The notes beneath the pieces are model-generated. The model made no database searches. It saw only the letters and a list, made by a program, of their open reading frames with translations, and was not told where the DNA came from. This document shows positions 10,174-18,700 of a stretch of 64,000 bases of DNA, one piece after another. Every line of letters begins with the position of its first letter. The stretch's first letter is position 1. The stretch comes from Tepidanaerobacter acetatoxydans Re1. GTDB lineage: Bacteria; Bacillota; Thermosediminibacteria; Thermosediminibacterales; Tepidanaerobacteraceae. The translations under genes were made by a program, and so were the position numbers. Location: positions 186,001-250,000 of the forward strand of contig NC_019954.2 of NCBI RefSeq assembly GCF_000328765.2, in the 5' to 3' direction.

Positions 10174-10496
10174 ATGCCTCGTAAGAGATTATTTATTTTT
10201 TAAATAACCATACTAAAGGTATAAAGTAAATCGAAGTTTTAAATTTGAATAAAGGTATATAAATACACAACAAAACCACGGAAATCAAAAATTTCAAGAC
10301 CAGCTATTAAAAGTCAAGAGATAATTTAATTTATTTTGCCTTTGTGATTATAAAATTTCTGTCAGAACCCGTCAAGGGAAAAAGCATCCCTTGACAGAAC
10401 CTGCCATAAATACTTATGTAAAATTAGGCAAAACAAATAAACCTAAATATAGAATAAAAAATTTAGGTTGTAAAAGCAGGTTAGTTTTTACCAATC
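10174..10496. other. AT-rich gap between hup terminator and IS110 transposase, with two hairpins
   Basis: No open frame of note. It holds a perfect 9-bp inverted repeat GTCAAGGGA/TCCCTTGAC (10371-10379 and 10387-10395), bracketed by two direct copies of CAGAACC (10363-10369, 10395-10401), and a second 9-bp inverted repeat AACCTAAAT/ATTTAGGTT (10440-10448, 10461-10469) that may lie at the right end of the IS110 element. The boundary between host DNA and element cannot be fixed from one copy. Confidence 0.5.
10371..10395. repeat. Perfect 9-bp inverted repeat near the IS110 element
   Basis: GTCAAGGGA and TCCCTTGAC face each other across a 7-nt loop. No T-run follows on either strand, so it is not an ordinary terminator. 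IS110-family elements often insert in or beside palindromic intergenic repeats, which is one possible reading. Confidence 0.7.
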
Positions 10497-11675
10497 CTAT
10501 TTAATATCAGGCACATAGGGTTTGTTATCACGAAGGACTGCAAAGATAATATTACACATCTTTCTAGCGACAGCCCCAATGGCAGTTAAATGATGTTTCC
10601 CTCTTGCCCTAAGTGATTGATAATAGACTGACAGAGCTGGGTCTTTGAAGGCTGCAACAGTAGCAGCTAACCAAATTGCCCTACGAAGATATGGAGAACC
10701 ACGTTTAGAAATTTTAGTCTGTGTCCCCACAAAATCACCAGATTGTTTTACGGCTACATCAAGACCTGCATAGGCAACAAGTTGGGGTGCAGCTTCAAAA
10801 CGGGAAATATCACCAATTTCTCCGATAATAATAGCACCAAGAACATCACCAATACCTGTAATAGTAGTAATAACTGAATTGGTTTGGTGAAGGAGTGTAG
10901 AAATTTCAGTTTCAAGTTCTTTTAGCTGTTCTTCGATAAAATTAATTTGGGCAATAATTTGCTTAATTTGAAATGCAAATGCATCTTTTGCAAAGTTAAT
11001 ACCAAAAGTATTAGTAGCAGACTCTTGAATTTCAGAAGCTTTTGAAATACCAAAACGTCCTCTACTAGCTTCGGATAGAAGTTTGGAAAGAGTCCCTGTA
11101 TCTATGGATAACATATCCTCTGGAGTAGGATATTTAGAGAGCAGCTCCCTAGAAGTTACTCCAAAGGTATCAGAAAAAAGCTTAGAGTATTCAGGGAAAA
11201 CTTGATCCAAAAGAGCAATACACTTGCGTTTCCAATCAGAGCATTCATCTACTAAAGCGAGACGGTATCTGGATAATTGGCGTAAGGCCATAACATCTTC
11301 ATCAGCTAAAGAAGTAGTGGAAAATTCATCGAAACGCATAATTTGAGCAATGATAAAGGAATCCTTAGAGTCGTTCTTAGTTTGCCTAATATACATCTTT
11401 CTAAATGCATCTGATTGAATAGGGTTAATAACATTTACAGTAAACCCTAGATCAATTAGATATGAATAAAGGCTAACCCAATAATGACCAGTAGCTTCCA
11501 TACCAATAACAGTGTTGGAAGTATCAGCTTCAAATCTTTCAAGCAAGGCAATTAATTTATTGCAACCTACTTGAGAATTTGAAAAGGATATACTTTTATC
11601 AAGAAGCTTACCATTAGAATCAATAATAGAAGCTTCGTGGTTTTGTTTAGCAATATCAATACCAACATAAAACAT
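10497..11675 (-). mobile_element. IS110-family transposase (serine/DEDD recombinase), apparently intact
   Basis: A 392-residue IS110-type transposase on the minus strand. The N-terminal RuvC-like DEDD domain is visible: YVGIDIAKQNHEA (first Asp near residue 6), MEATGHYW (Glu near 60), and NDSKDSFIIAQ (the Asp pair near 100-105). A coiled middle region is followed by the C-terminal Tnp_IS110/IS116 domain, with ITGIGDVLGAIIIGEIGDISRF and KRGSPYLRRAIW, which holds the catalytic serine. No stop or frameshift is present, so it may be active. The element splits the usual hup-to-yabP gene neighbourhood. The non-coding region upstream of its start is highly structured and is listed as a candidate bridge RNA. 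No inverted terminal repeats are evident, as is usual for this family. Confidence 0.93.
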
Positions 11676-11699
11676 AAAATCACCAGCTTTTAATATATT

Positions 11700-11864
11700 T
11701 ACAGATAAAGTCTAGGACCTCTCTACTTTACATGATGCAACCTCGTTAGATATTCAGTAACTTTTGTACTATCCAGCTCATTCGCATATGGATGTAAAGA
11801 AGAGGCGTAACCCTTGAAAAGGAAGACTAGGCTTCAAGGAGGAAAACTACGACCTCTATCTGTA
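11700..11864 (-). ncRNA. Candidate IS110 bridge RNA
   Basis: This 165-nt stretch lies between the transposase start (11675) and the flanking gene, on the transposase strand. It is closed by an 8-bp inverted repeat, TACAGATA (11700-11707) and TATCTGTA (11857-11864). Inside are a 7-bp hairpin CCTTGAA/TTCAAGG (11812-11818, 11833-11839) with a 14-nt loop, and a long-range stem CTTTACAT/ATGTAAAG (11726-11733, 11792-11799) extended by CCTCT/AGAGG (11718-11722, 11801-11805). That stem encloses another short hairpin. IS110-group elements are known to encode a bridge RNA of about this size in the left-end region, whose two loops pair with donor and target DNA. Which loop is which cannot be assigned without knowing the element ends. 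Confidence 0.6.
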
Positions 11865-11871
11865 CAATTAT

Positions 11872-11894
11872 TATCTCACAAGAATAGTGAGATA
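11872..11894. repeat. Perfect 8-bp inverted repeat upstream of the IS110 ncRNA region
   Basis: TATCTCAC (11872-11879) and GTGAGATA (11887-11894) form a perfect hairpin with a 7-nt loop. It sits near where the left boundary of the IS110 element should be and could be part of the element end or of the target. A second short palindrome, ATAGTTT/AAACTAT, follows at 11905-11920. Confidence 0.6.
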
Positions 11895-11949
11895 GAAAAG
11901 AAATATAGTTTTTAAACTATGACTTTATTATACGAGGAGGAGGTTTTAT

Positions 11950-12921
11950 ATGTATAAGAGGCGGATGGTTTTGGCGATGCTATTGGTATTGCTTGTAATC
12001 TATACCGGAGGATGTGCTAAGAAACCCGGCCCTGACAAGAAACCTGCTGCACCTAAAATTCCTGACAAAATAAGCCGTGGAGCGGGAAAAGAACCTGTGC
12101 TTAGCGTATACGATGTTCAGAGTAAAAGCGTCAAAGAAATGAAACTGGAAGATTATGTGGCAGGTGTCGTAGCAGGAGAAATGGAAAACTACTGGCCTGT
12201 AGAAGCTCTGGCAACTCAAGCCATTTTAGCCAGAACGTATGTACTGGAATTTATATCGGACAAGGGCGGCTCGAAATATGGCAATGCCGACATTTCCACA
12301 GATTTTGAAGAAGCACAGGCATGGAATCCTGAAAATATAAACGACAGAGTAATAAAGGCTGTAAATATGACACGGGGTGAGGTGGCCGCATATAAAGGCA
12401 ATTATATCAAGGCATGGTTTCACTCCCATGCAGGAGGACTTACTGCTACTGCTAAAGAGGGCTTAAATTTCAAAGATGCAGAGCCTCCGTATATAAAAGT
12501 GACAAAATCACCGGATTCAGATGTGGGGCCCATAGGTAAGAGAACCTGGTCTGCCTCGTTTACAAAAGATGAAGTCAGCTCGGCAATCAGAGATAAACTG
12601 GGTTTAGAAACAGGGCCTATCGACAGTGTCAGCGTAGCTAAGCGAGGACCTTCCGGAAGGGCTACATTTCTTAAGATAGGAAATGCCACGGTATCGGCCC
12701 CAGAACTTCGCATTGCCCTTGGGAGCATGGATATGAGGTCAACTCTTTTAACAAGCTTCAAGGTGGAAGGAGATAATGTGTTTATGGCAGGCAAAGGTTT
12801 TGGCCATGGCGTAGGTTTATCCCAATGGGGTGCAAATGTTATGGCCAAACAGGGGAAAAAGCCTGAGGAGATAATAAAATACTATTTTAAAGACATAAAT
12901 ATTGTAAGGCTGTGGGAATAA
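11950..12921 (+). CDS. SpoIID/LytB-domain lipoprotein
   Basis: Predicted lipoprotein of 323 residues. The start is ATG 11950, preceded by a long purine-rich GAGGAGGAGG site. The signal (MYKRRMVLAMLLVLLVIYTGGC) ends in lipobox YTGGC. A SpoIID/LytB domain follows from about residue 45, with typical blocks: DYVAGVVAGEM, ALATQAILARTYVL, YFHSHAGG-like KAWFHSHAGGLTATA, and the C-terminal GFGHGVGLSQWGANVMAKQGK. SpoIID is a lytic transglycosylase that degrades denuded peptidoglycan during engulfment; whether this paralogue is sporulation-specific is inferred from its neighbours yabP and yabQ. It is followed by a hairpin whose 3' arm holds the yabP ribosome-binding site. Confidence 0.88.
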   Translation: MYKRRMVLAMLLVLLVIYTGGCAKKPGPDKKPAAPKIPDKISRGAGKEPVLSVYDVQSKSVKEMKLEDYVAGVVAGEMENYWPVEALATQAILARTYVLEFISDKGGSKYGNADISTDFEEAQAWNPENINDRVIKAVNMTRGEVAAYKGNYIKAWFHSHAGGLTATAKEGLNFKDAEPPYIKVTKSPDSDVGPIGKRTWSASFTKDEVSSAIRDKLGLETGPIDSVSVAKRGPSGRATFLKIGNATVSAPELRIALGSMDMRSTLLTSFKVEGDNVFMAGKGFGHGVGLSQWGANVMAKQGKKPEEIIKYYFKDINIVRLWE

Positions 12922-12930
12922 CATATTTTT

Positions 12931-12982
12931 AAACCCTCCCGAATAAAATTAATGGAAGAACTTAATAAAAGGGAGGGTTTTT
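12931..12982 (+). terminator. Terminator hairpin overlapping the yabP ribosome-binding site
   Basis: AAACCCTCCC (12931-12940) pairs perfectly with GGGAGGGTTT (12971-12980) over 10 bp, followed by T residues. The 30-nt loop holds a minor ATTAA/TTAAT stem. The 3' arm includes GGGAGGG, the Shine-Dalgarno sequence of yabP, so readthrough RNA would have that site paired. Confidence 0.75.
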
Positions 12983-12985
12983 ATC

Positions 12986-13261
12986 GTGGAAGAGAATACC
13001 CGTCACAAAATAGTGCTGACAAATAGAGAGTCACTGGATGTTGATGGTGTAATTAATGTCGAAAAATTTACCGATGAAGATATAATGCTGGAAACCGACC
13101 AGGGGATGCTTAACATCAAAGGTGAAAAGATGTATATGAAACAACTTAATTTAGATGCCGGTGTAATTGCTATAGAAGGCTTGGTTAAGTCTATGACTTA
13201 TCATGAGGGTTCTACTTCCGGTCAGAAAGAAAAAAGTTTACTCAGTCGTTTATTAAAATAA
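12986..13261 (+). CDS. yabP: Sporulation protein YabP
   Basis: Spore cortex-related protein of 91 residues, found only in endospore formers. It starts at GTG 12986, with GGGAGGG at 12971-12977. The core NRESLDVDGVINVEKFTDEDIMLETDQGMLNIKGEKMYMKQLNLDAGVIAIEGLVKSMTYHE is characteristic of YabP. It is immediately followed by yabQ, its usual partner. Its ribosome-binding site lies within a strong hairpin arm, suggesting that it needs its own promoter or is poorly translated from readthrough RNA. Confidence 0.93.
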   Translation: MEENTRHKIVLTNRESLDVDGVINVEKFTDEDIMLETDQGMLNIKGEKMYMKQLNLDAGVIAIEGLVKSMTYHEGSTSGQKEKSLLSRLLK

Positions 13262-13282
13262 AGCCGGCAGGGGATGATTTAA

Positions 13283-13720
13283 TTGAGCCTTTGGGAGATA
13301 AAACCACAGGTCATACTCATAATGACTTCCTTAATTATAGGACTAGTTACAGGACTGTTGTTTGACATATATCGGCGCATAAGAAATTTACTTTCCCCCG
13401 GACTTTATCTTACGGTCCTCGGGGATTTGTGTTTTTGGGCAATCATAACAATTATTACGTTTACATCACTTTTGGATGTAAGTTCAGGTCAAGTCCGCGG
13501 ATACATTTTTTTATGCATTATGCTCGGATTATCTTTTTATCTTCGCTTTATAAGTCGATATGTAATTTATTTTTTTATTGAGTTAGATATTTTGGCAAGC
13601 ATAATCGTTCGAAAGATGTTATCATTTATAAATAAAATATATAAGTGCAAGTTTTTTCGAATTGTCGGTAGGATATACTCCGATGCTAGGCGAATTTTTT
13701 TAAAAACAAAGCGGAAATAA
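13283..13720 (+). CDS. yabQ: Spore cortex biosynthesis membrane protein YabQ
   Basis: Small integral membrane protein of 145 residues with about four hydrophobic segments (IKPQVILIMTSLIIGLVTGLLFDIYRR; DLCFWAIITIITFTSLLD; GYIFLCIMLGLSFYLRFISRYVIYFF), matching YabQ, which is needed for cortex formation. It starts at TTG 13283 with AGGGGATG upstream. The C-terminal tail is strongly basic. It follows yabP after 21 bp and precedes the divIC-like gene, the standard order. Confidence 0.9.
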   Translation: MSLWEIKPQVILIMTSLIIGLVTGLLFDIYRRIRNLLSPGLYLTVLGDLCFWAIITIITFTSLLDVSSGQVRGYIFLCIMLGLSFYLRFISRYVIYFFIELDILASIIVRKMLSFINKIYKCKFFRIVGRIYSDARRIFLKTKRK

Positions 13721-13783
13721 TGCAGGACTTTGAGAATTTTCATCGAAGTGTAAATACAAGAACACTTGGAAGGTTTGATGAGC

Positions 13784-14071
13784 ATGAAAGGCAAAAGGAA
13801 ATTTAAAATCCGTCACTTACTATTCTTGCTTTTTTTAATATATGTGGCATCTACCTTAGCGATGCAACAGTTCAAAATTACTAAGTTAGCACAGCAGGAA
13901 GCACAGCTAAAAGCCAGGATGAAAGAGGTGACAGAGCAAAGAGAAGAGCTTGAAGAGGAGATAAGTCTTCTACATACCGACGAGTATATCGAAGGTGTTG
14001 CCCGCGACGAGTTAGGGCTGGTAAAACCTGGAGAATACATATATAAAGGTGTTGAAAGTCCAAAAGAATAA
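13784..14071 (+). CDS. Septum formation initiator (FtsB/DivIC family)
   Basis: Bitopic division protein of 96 residues. The best start is ATG 13784, because GGAAGGT at 13769-13775 lies 8 bases upstream; in-frame TTG 13766 and ATG 13778 are too close to or inside that site. A basic N-terminus (KGKRKFKIRH) precedes one membrane helix (LLFLLFLIYVASTLAMQQF). A coiled coil follows (KLAQQEAQLKARMKEVTEQREELEEEISLL), then the conserved DELGLVKPGEYIYK tail. FtsB/DivIC joins FtsL and DivIB/FtsQ at the septum. Confidence 0.9.
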   Translation: MKGKRKFKIRHLLFLLFLIYVASTLAMQQFKITKLAQQEAQLKARMKEVTEQREELEEEISLLHTDEYIEGVARDELGLVKPGEYIYKGVESPKE

Positions 14072-14080
14072 GTTTCTTGA

Positions 14081-14109
14081 TTGACGAATGTGAAAAGTTA
14101 AAGTATAAT
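14081..14109 (+). promoter_or_regulatory. Sigma-A promoter of yabR
   Basis: TTGACG at 14081-14086 and TATAAT at 14104-14109 are separated by exactly 17 bp, 40 bp before the yabR start. Confidence 0.8.
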
Positions 14110-14149
14110 TAACAGTATCGAAGAGATTTAAAGGAGGAATTTTTTAAGT

Positions 14150-14545
14150 ATGCCTGTTGAGGTAGGCCAAATTTTAGAGGGAAGAGTAACGGGGATTACT
14201 AAATTCGGGGCTTTCGTAGAAATTTCTGAGGGAGTTACGGGACTGGTTCATATTTCTGAAGTAGCTGATAGTTTTGTAAAGGATGTCAATGATTTTCTAA
14301 AAGAAAATGACATCATAAAGGTAAAGGTTATATCAATTTCTTCAGACGGTAAAGTGAGTCTTTCAATTCGCAAGACCAAGGAAAATTCCAATAACAGTTA
14401 TAGAAAGCCTAAGCAGAATGATCTTAGTTTTGAGGATAAGCTGTCTAAATTTTTAAAGGACAGCGAGGAGAGACTTCTTGATATTAAGAAGAACAATGAA
14501 TCTAAACGCGGTTCTGGGTCATATGGAAGAAGGAAAATATTATAA
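14150..14545 (+). CDS. yabR: S1 RNA-binding domain protein (YabR-like)
   Basis: A single S1/OB-fold RNA-binding domain (residues 1-75: VGQILEGRVTGITKFGAFVEISEGVTGLVHISEVADSFVKDVNDFLKENDIIKVKVISISSDGKVSLSIRK) with a basic, low-complexity tail, 131 residues in total. It starts at ATG 14150 with AAAGGAGGAA at 14129-14138 and has its own promoter. The position downstream of divIC is the same as yabR in Bacillus. The exact RNA target is unknown; related proteins bind ribosomes or mRNA. Confidence 0.88.
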   Translation: MPVEVGQILEGRVTGITKFGAFVEISEGVTGLVHISEVADSFVKDVNDFLKENDIIKVKVISISSDGKVSLSIRKTKENSNNSYRKPKQNDLSFEDKLSKFLKDSEERLLDIKKNNESKRGSGSYGRRKIL

Positions 14546-14583
14546 GTCGAATTTATTTTAAGTCATATTTTAAAAGAGAAACT

Positions 14584-14609
14584 ATCCAGGGTTATTCCCT
14601 GGATTTTAA
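14584..14609 (+). terminator. Rho-independent terminator after yabR
   Basis: ATCCAGGG (14584-14591) and CCCTGGAT (14597-14604) form an 8-bp stem with a 5-nt loop and a short T-run. It lies between yabR and the ppx/gppA gene. Confidence 0.75.
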
Positions 14610-14632
14610 ATTTCTTGAAGGGAAGCTAAATT

Positions 14633-15550
14633 ATGAGATGTGCAGTGATAGATTTAGGTTCCAATTCAATAAGGCTTTTAGTAGCAGATGTGCTGAACGG
14701 TTCTGTTGTTCCTGTACATCGAGAGCTTGCAACAACACGCTTAGGACGTGGAGTTATCCAAAACCAACGGCTTGATGAAAAATCAATGAGCGATACCTTA
14801 TCAGTTCTTACATATTTTCAAAATAAGGCAAAATCCCTGCAGAGTGAAAGGACTTTGGCTTTTGGCACAAGTGCTCTGCGTGAAGCAAAGAACAGCAATG
14901 ATTTTCTAAACAGTGCAAAACGGATTGGGCTTAATATTAAGATTCTATCAGGTCAAGAAGAGGCTCTTTTATCATTTCTGGGAGCAAAATCAGGCATTAA
15001 GCAACAGGGGATGGCTTTGGTTATAGATATCGGAGGAAATTCAACAGAGCTGATTGTAGGCGAGAGTAATATAGAAAAAAGTGAAAGCCTGCCAATAGGC
15101 GCAGTACGTTGGACTCAAAGGTATTTTAAATCCGACCCGCCAAATTTTGATGATATTGTTGAAGCTCATAGTGCTATTAGCCGACTTTTGGGCGGCTTTG
15201 CCGGATATTTTAATCAATTTCAGATAAATAATGCTATTACGACCATAGGAGTTGGGGGAACATTAACAACACTTTCGGCTATGGCACAGGAGCTTGAAAT
15301 TTATGATATAAAAAAAGTACACGGCTACGTACTTAATAAGAGGATTGCGGATGATATTTTTTCAAAATTATTGTCTATGACAGCAGACGAAAGATGCAAA
15401 CTTAAAGGCCTTCAGCCGCAGCGAGCCGATATCATTACGGCGGGGGTTTTAATCGTCAGGACTATAATGGAGGACCTTCATATTAACCAAATTATAACGA
15501 GCGAAACGGATATAATGGAGGGATATCTTCTAAAAAGTGTTTCATTTTAA
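14633..15550 (+). CDS. Ppx/GppA family phosphatase
   Basis: Exopolyphosphatase or guanosine pentaphosphate phosphatase of the ASKHA fold, 305 residues, the short two-domain form lacking the C-terminal HD-like extension. Motifs: AVIDLGSNSIRLLVAD (phosphate 1), FGTSALREAKN, LSGQEEALLSFLGAKSG, VIDIGGNSTELIVGE (phosphate 2), PIGAVRWTQRYF, GVGGTLTTLSAMA. The start is ATG 14633 with a GAAGGGAAG site. It directly precedes the rpoB promoter region, where rplJ-rplL would be found in most bacteria. Whether it acts on polyphosphate or pppGpp cannot be told from sequence alone. Confidence 0.92.
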   Translation: MRCAVIDLGSNSIRLLVADVLNGSVVPVHRELATTRLGRGVIQNQRLDEKSMSDTLSVLTYFQNKAKSLQSERTLAFGTSALREAKNSNDFLNSAKRIGLNIKILSGQEEALLSFLGAKSGIKQQGMALVIDIGGNSTELIVGESNIEKSESLPIGAVRWTQRYFKSDPPNFDDIVEAHSAISRLLGGFAGYFNQFQINNAITTIGVGGTLTTLSAMAQELEIYDIKKVHGYVLNKRIADDIFSKLLSMTADERCKLKGLQPQRADIITAGVLIVRTIMEDLHINQIITSETDIMEGYLLKSVSF

Positions 15551-15587
15551 CTTGCATTTAGCCTTAGCGAAAATGTGCGATAATTAA

Positions 15588-15616
15588 TTGACATAGTTGA
15601 AAAAATATGGTATCAT
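15588..15616 (+). promoter_or_regulatory. Sigma-A promoter of rpoB-rpoC
   Basis: TTGACA (15588-15593), 17 bp, TATCAT (15611-15616). The leader transcript would be about 165 nt and contains two adjacent hairpins before rpoB. Confidence 0.75.
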
Positions 15617-15687
15617 AATAAACTGCATAATCGTAAGCAAAAACTATGCCAATATTTATTTTTCTATATAATTGTATAATGTTTCCT

Positions 15688-15763
15688 GTTTTAGGAGATA
15701 GTATAATAGATATTTTTGCCTAAAACCAAAAGCAAGATAGTGCTACAGCTTTTGGCTATTTTT
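15688..15763 (+). promoter_or_regulatory. rpoB leader with tandem hairpins, possible attenuator
   Basis: GTTTTAGG (15688-15695) pairs with CCTAAAAC (15719-15726). Directly after it, CCAAAAGC (15726-15733) pairs with GCTTTTGG (15748-15755), followed by CTATTTTTA. The second hairpin has terminator form and shares base 15726 with the first, so the two are at most one base from mutual exclusion. It lies inside the rpoB leader, so it could attenuate transcription of rpoBC. Confidence 0.55.
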
Positions 15764-15789
15764 ACTTATAAAAAAGGGGTGAGGGAAAC

Positions 15790-18700
15790 TTGGTTAAGCC
15801 TATTTCCATAGGTGATCGCACCCGATGGAGCTATTCGAAAATCAATGAAGTTATGGAGATGCCTGATTTAATTGAAATTCAAAGGGATTCATATCAGTGG
15901 TTCCTTGATGAAGGTCTTGGAGAGGTTTTTCGAGACATTTCACCTATTGAAGATTTTACAGGCAATCTGGTATTGGAATTCATTGATCACAAACTTGAAA
16001 CTGTCCCAAAATACTCGGAAGATGAGTGCCGGGAAAGAGATGTAACTTATGCTGTTCCGCTCAAGGTTAAAGTTCGGCTGATAAACAAAGAAACCGGCGA
16101 AGTGAAAGAGCAAGAGGTTTTTATGGGGGATTTTCCCCTTATGACCGAAAACGGCACATTTATTATTAATGGTGCGGAGCGCGTCATTGTAAGTCAGCTT
16201 GTTCGTTCCCCGGGGGTATATTTTAGCAGTCAGCGGGATAAAAACGGCCGAGAGTTATTTTCCGGAACCATAATCCCTAACAGAGGGGCATGGCTTGAAC
16301 TGGAAATGGACTCCAATGAAGTCTTGTATGTCCGTGTCGATAGGACACGCAAAATGCCTGTTACTGTATTACTAAGGGCTTTAGGGTATGGAACAAATGC
16401 CCAGATATTGGAACTTATGGGTGAAGATGAAAAAATCTTGCGCACATTTGAAAAGGATAATACAGAAAATCAGAATGAGGCCCTTATCGAAATTTATAAA
16501 CGACTTCGGCCGGGTGAACCACCTACGGTTGAAAATGCAAGATCACTGCTTGAGTCATTATTTTTTGATTCAAAGCGATATGATTTAGCACATGTAGGTC
16601 GATATAAGTTTAATAAGAAACTACGACTAAAGGACCGCATCACAGGCAAAATAAGTGCTGAAAATGTGGAAAACCCTGAAACGGGTGAAATCATCCTTAA
16701 AAAAGGTGATAAGATTAGCCGCAAAGCGGCTGAATTGCTTGAATCCCTCAAAATAAAAGAACTAAAAGTAGAATTACCTTCGGACCGGTCGGAATCCAGA
16801 ACGCAGGGAGAATATCATCCTAAGGTTGTCAAGATAGTAAGTAATGGCTATTCTCAAGAGCCGGGTCCTGAAGGCAATAGGACGGAAAAGCATATAACGG
16901 TTGAAGATATTATAGCTTCTGTTAATTATTTTGTAAATCTTCCTCATAAGATTGGAAGCATTGATGATATTGATCATCTGGGTAATAGGCGCCTTCGTTC
17001 GGTAGGCGAACTTTTGCAAAATCAATTCCGTATTGGACTTGCCAGGATGGAGAGAGTAGTCAAGGAACGTATGACTATTCAAGACGTAGATACTATTACA
17101 CCTCAAGGCCTTATAAACATACGACCTGTAGTTGCTTCAATTAAAGAGTTTTTTGGCAGCAGCCAGCTTTCACAGTTCATGGATCAGACAAACCCTCTTG
17201 CGGAATTGACGCACAAGCGCAGGCTTAGTGCACTGGGACCGGGAGGATTAAGCAGGGACAGAGCCGGTTTTGAAGTTCGCGACGTTCACCATTCTCACTA
17301 TGGGCGTATGTGCCCCATAGAAACTCCTGAGGGTCCTAATATCGGTTTAATCGGTTCCTTAAGTACATACGCCAGGGTAAACCAGTATGGATTTATTGAG
17401 ACTCCTTATCGCAGAGTTGATAAGGAACGGTGTGTGGTCACTGATGAAATCGATTATCTTACCGCAGATGAAGAGGATGCATTTATAATTGCACAGGCTA
17501 ATGCCCCTTTGGATGAAGAGGGAAGATTTGTACAAAAAAGGATTGTTGCAAGGTATGCGGATGAAACAATTGTGGTTCCCGCTGAAGACGTGGATTACAT
17601 GGACGTATCTCCGAAACAGCTGGTATCAGTGGCAACTGCACTGATTCCTTTCCTTGAGCACGATGATGCCAACCGTGCTCTGATGGGCTCTAACATGCAG
17701 CGGCAGGCAGTTCCGCTGCTGATAACCGAGGCACCGCTTGTAGGCACAGGTATTGAGCATAAGGTTGCTATGGATTCCGGTGTAATGATTCTCGCACGAA
17801 ACAGCGGTGTTGTAGAAAGGGTTACAGGCCGGGAAATTGTGGTACGTCGGGATAGTGACGGCAGTTTGGATGTATACAGAGTTCGTAAATTCATAAGATC
17901 TAACCAGGGGACTTGTATCAACCAGAGGCCAATTGTAAAGAAAGGCGAAAGAGTGGCAAAAGGGCAGCCTATAGCAGACGGCCCGTCTACCGATCATGGC
18001 GAACTGGCCTTGGGCCGTAATGTTTTAGTAGCTTTTATGCCTTGGGAAGGCTACAATTATGAAGACGCTATATTACTTTCTGAAAGGCTTGTAAAAGATG
18101 ATGTATTTACTTCGATTCACATAGAGCAGTATGAGGCCGAAGCCCGCGACACTAAATTGGGCCCTGAGGAGATTACCAGGGACATTCCCAATGTTGGTGA
18201 AGATGCCTTAAAGGATTTGGATGACCGAGGAATCATCAGGATTGGTGCAGAAGTCCAAGCCGGTGATATTCTGGTAGGCAAAGTTACTCCTAAGGGTGAA
18301 ACTGAACTTACTGCCGAAGAGCGATTACTCAGGGCTATTTTCGGGGAAAAAGCTCGTGAAGTAAGGGATACTTCGCTCAGGGTTCCTCATGGGGAATATG
18401 GTATTGTAGTTGATGTAAAAATATTTACTCGCGAAAATAATGATGAGCTTTCTCCCGGTGTCAATGAACTGGTAAGGGTCTATATAGCACAAAAGAGAAA
18501 AATATCCGAAGGAGATAAGATGGCGGGTCGCCACGGTAATAAGGGTGTTATTTCGCGAATTATGCCTGCGGAGGATATGCCTTTCTTGCCAGATGGAACT
18601 CCCGTAGATATAGTCCTAAATCCGCTCGGTGTTCCTTCACGTATGAATATCGGTCAGGTGTTGGAAACTCATTTAGGATGGGCGGCTAAAGCACTTGGCT

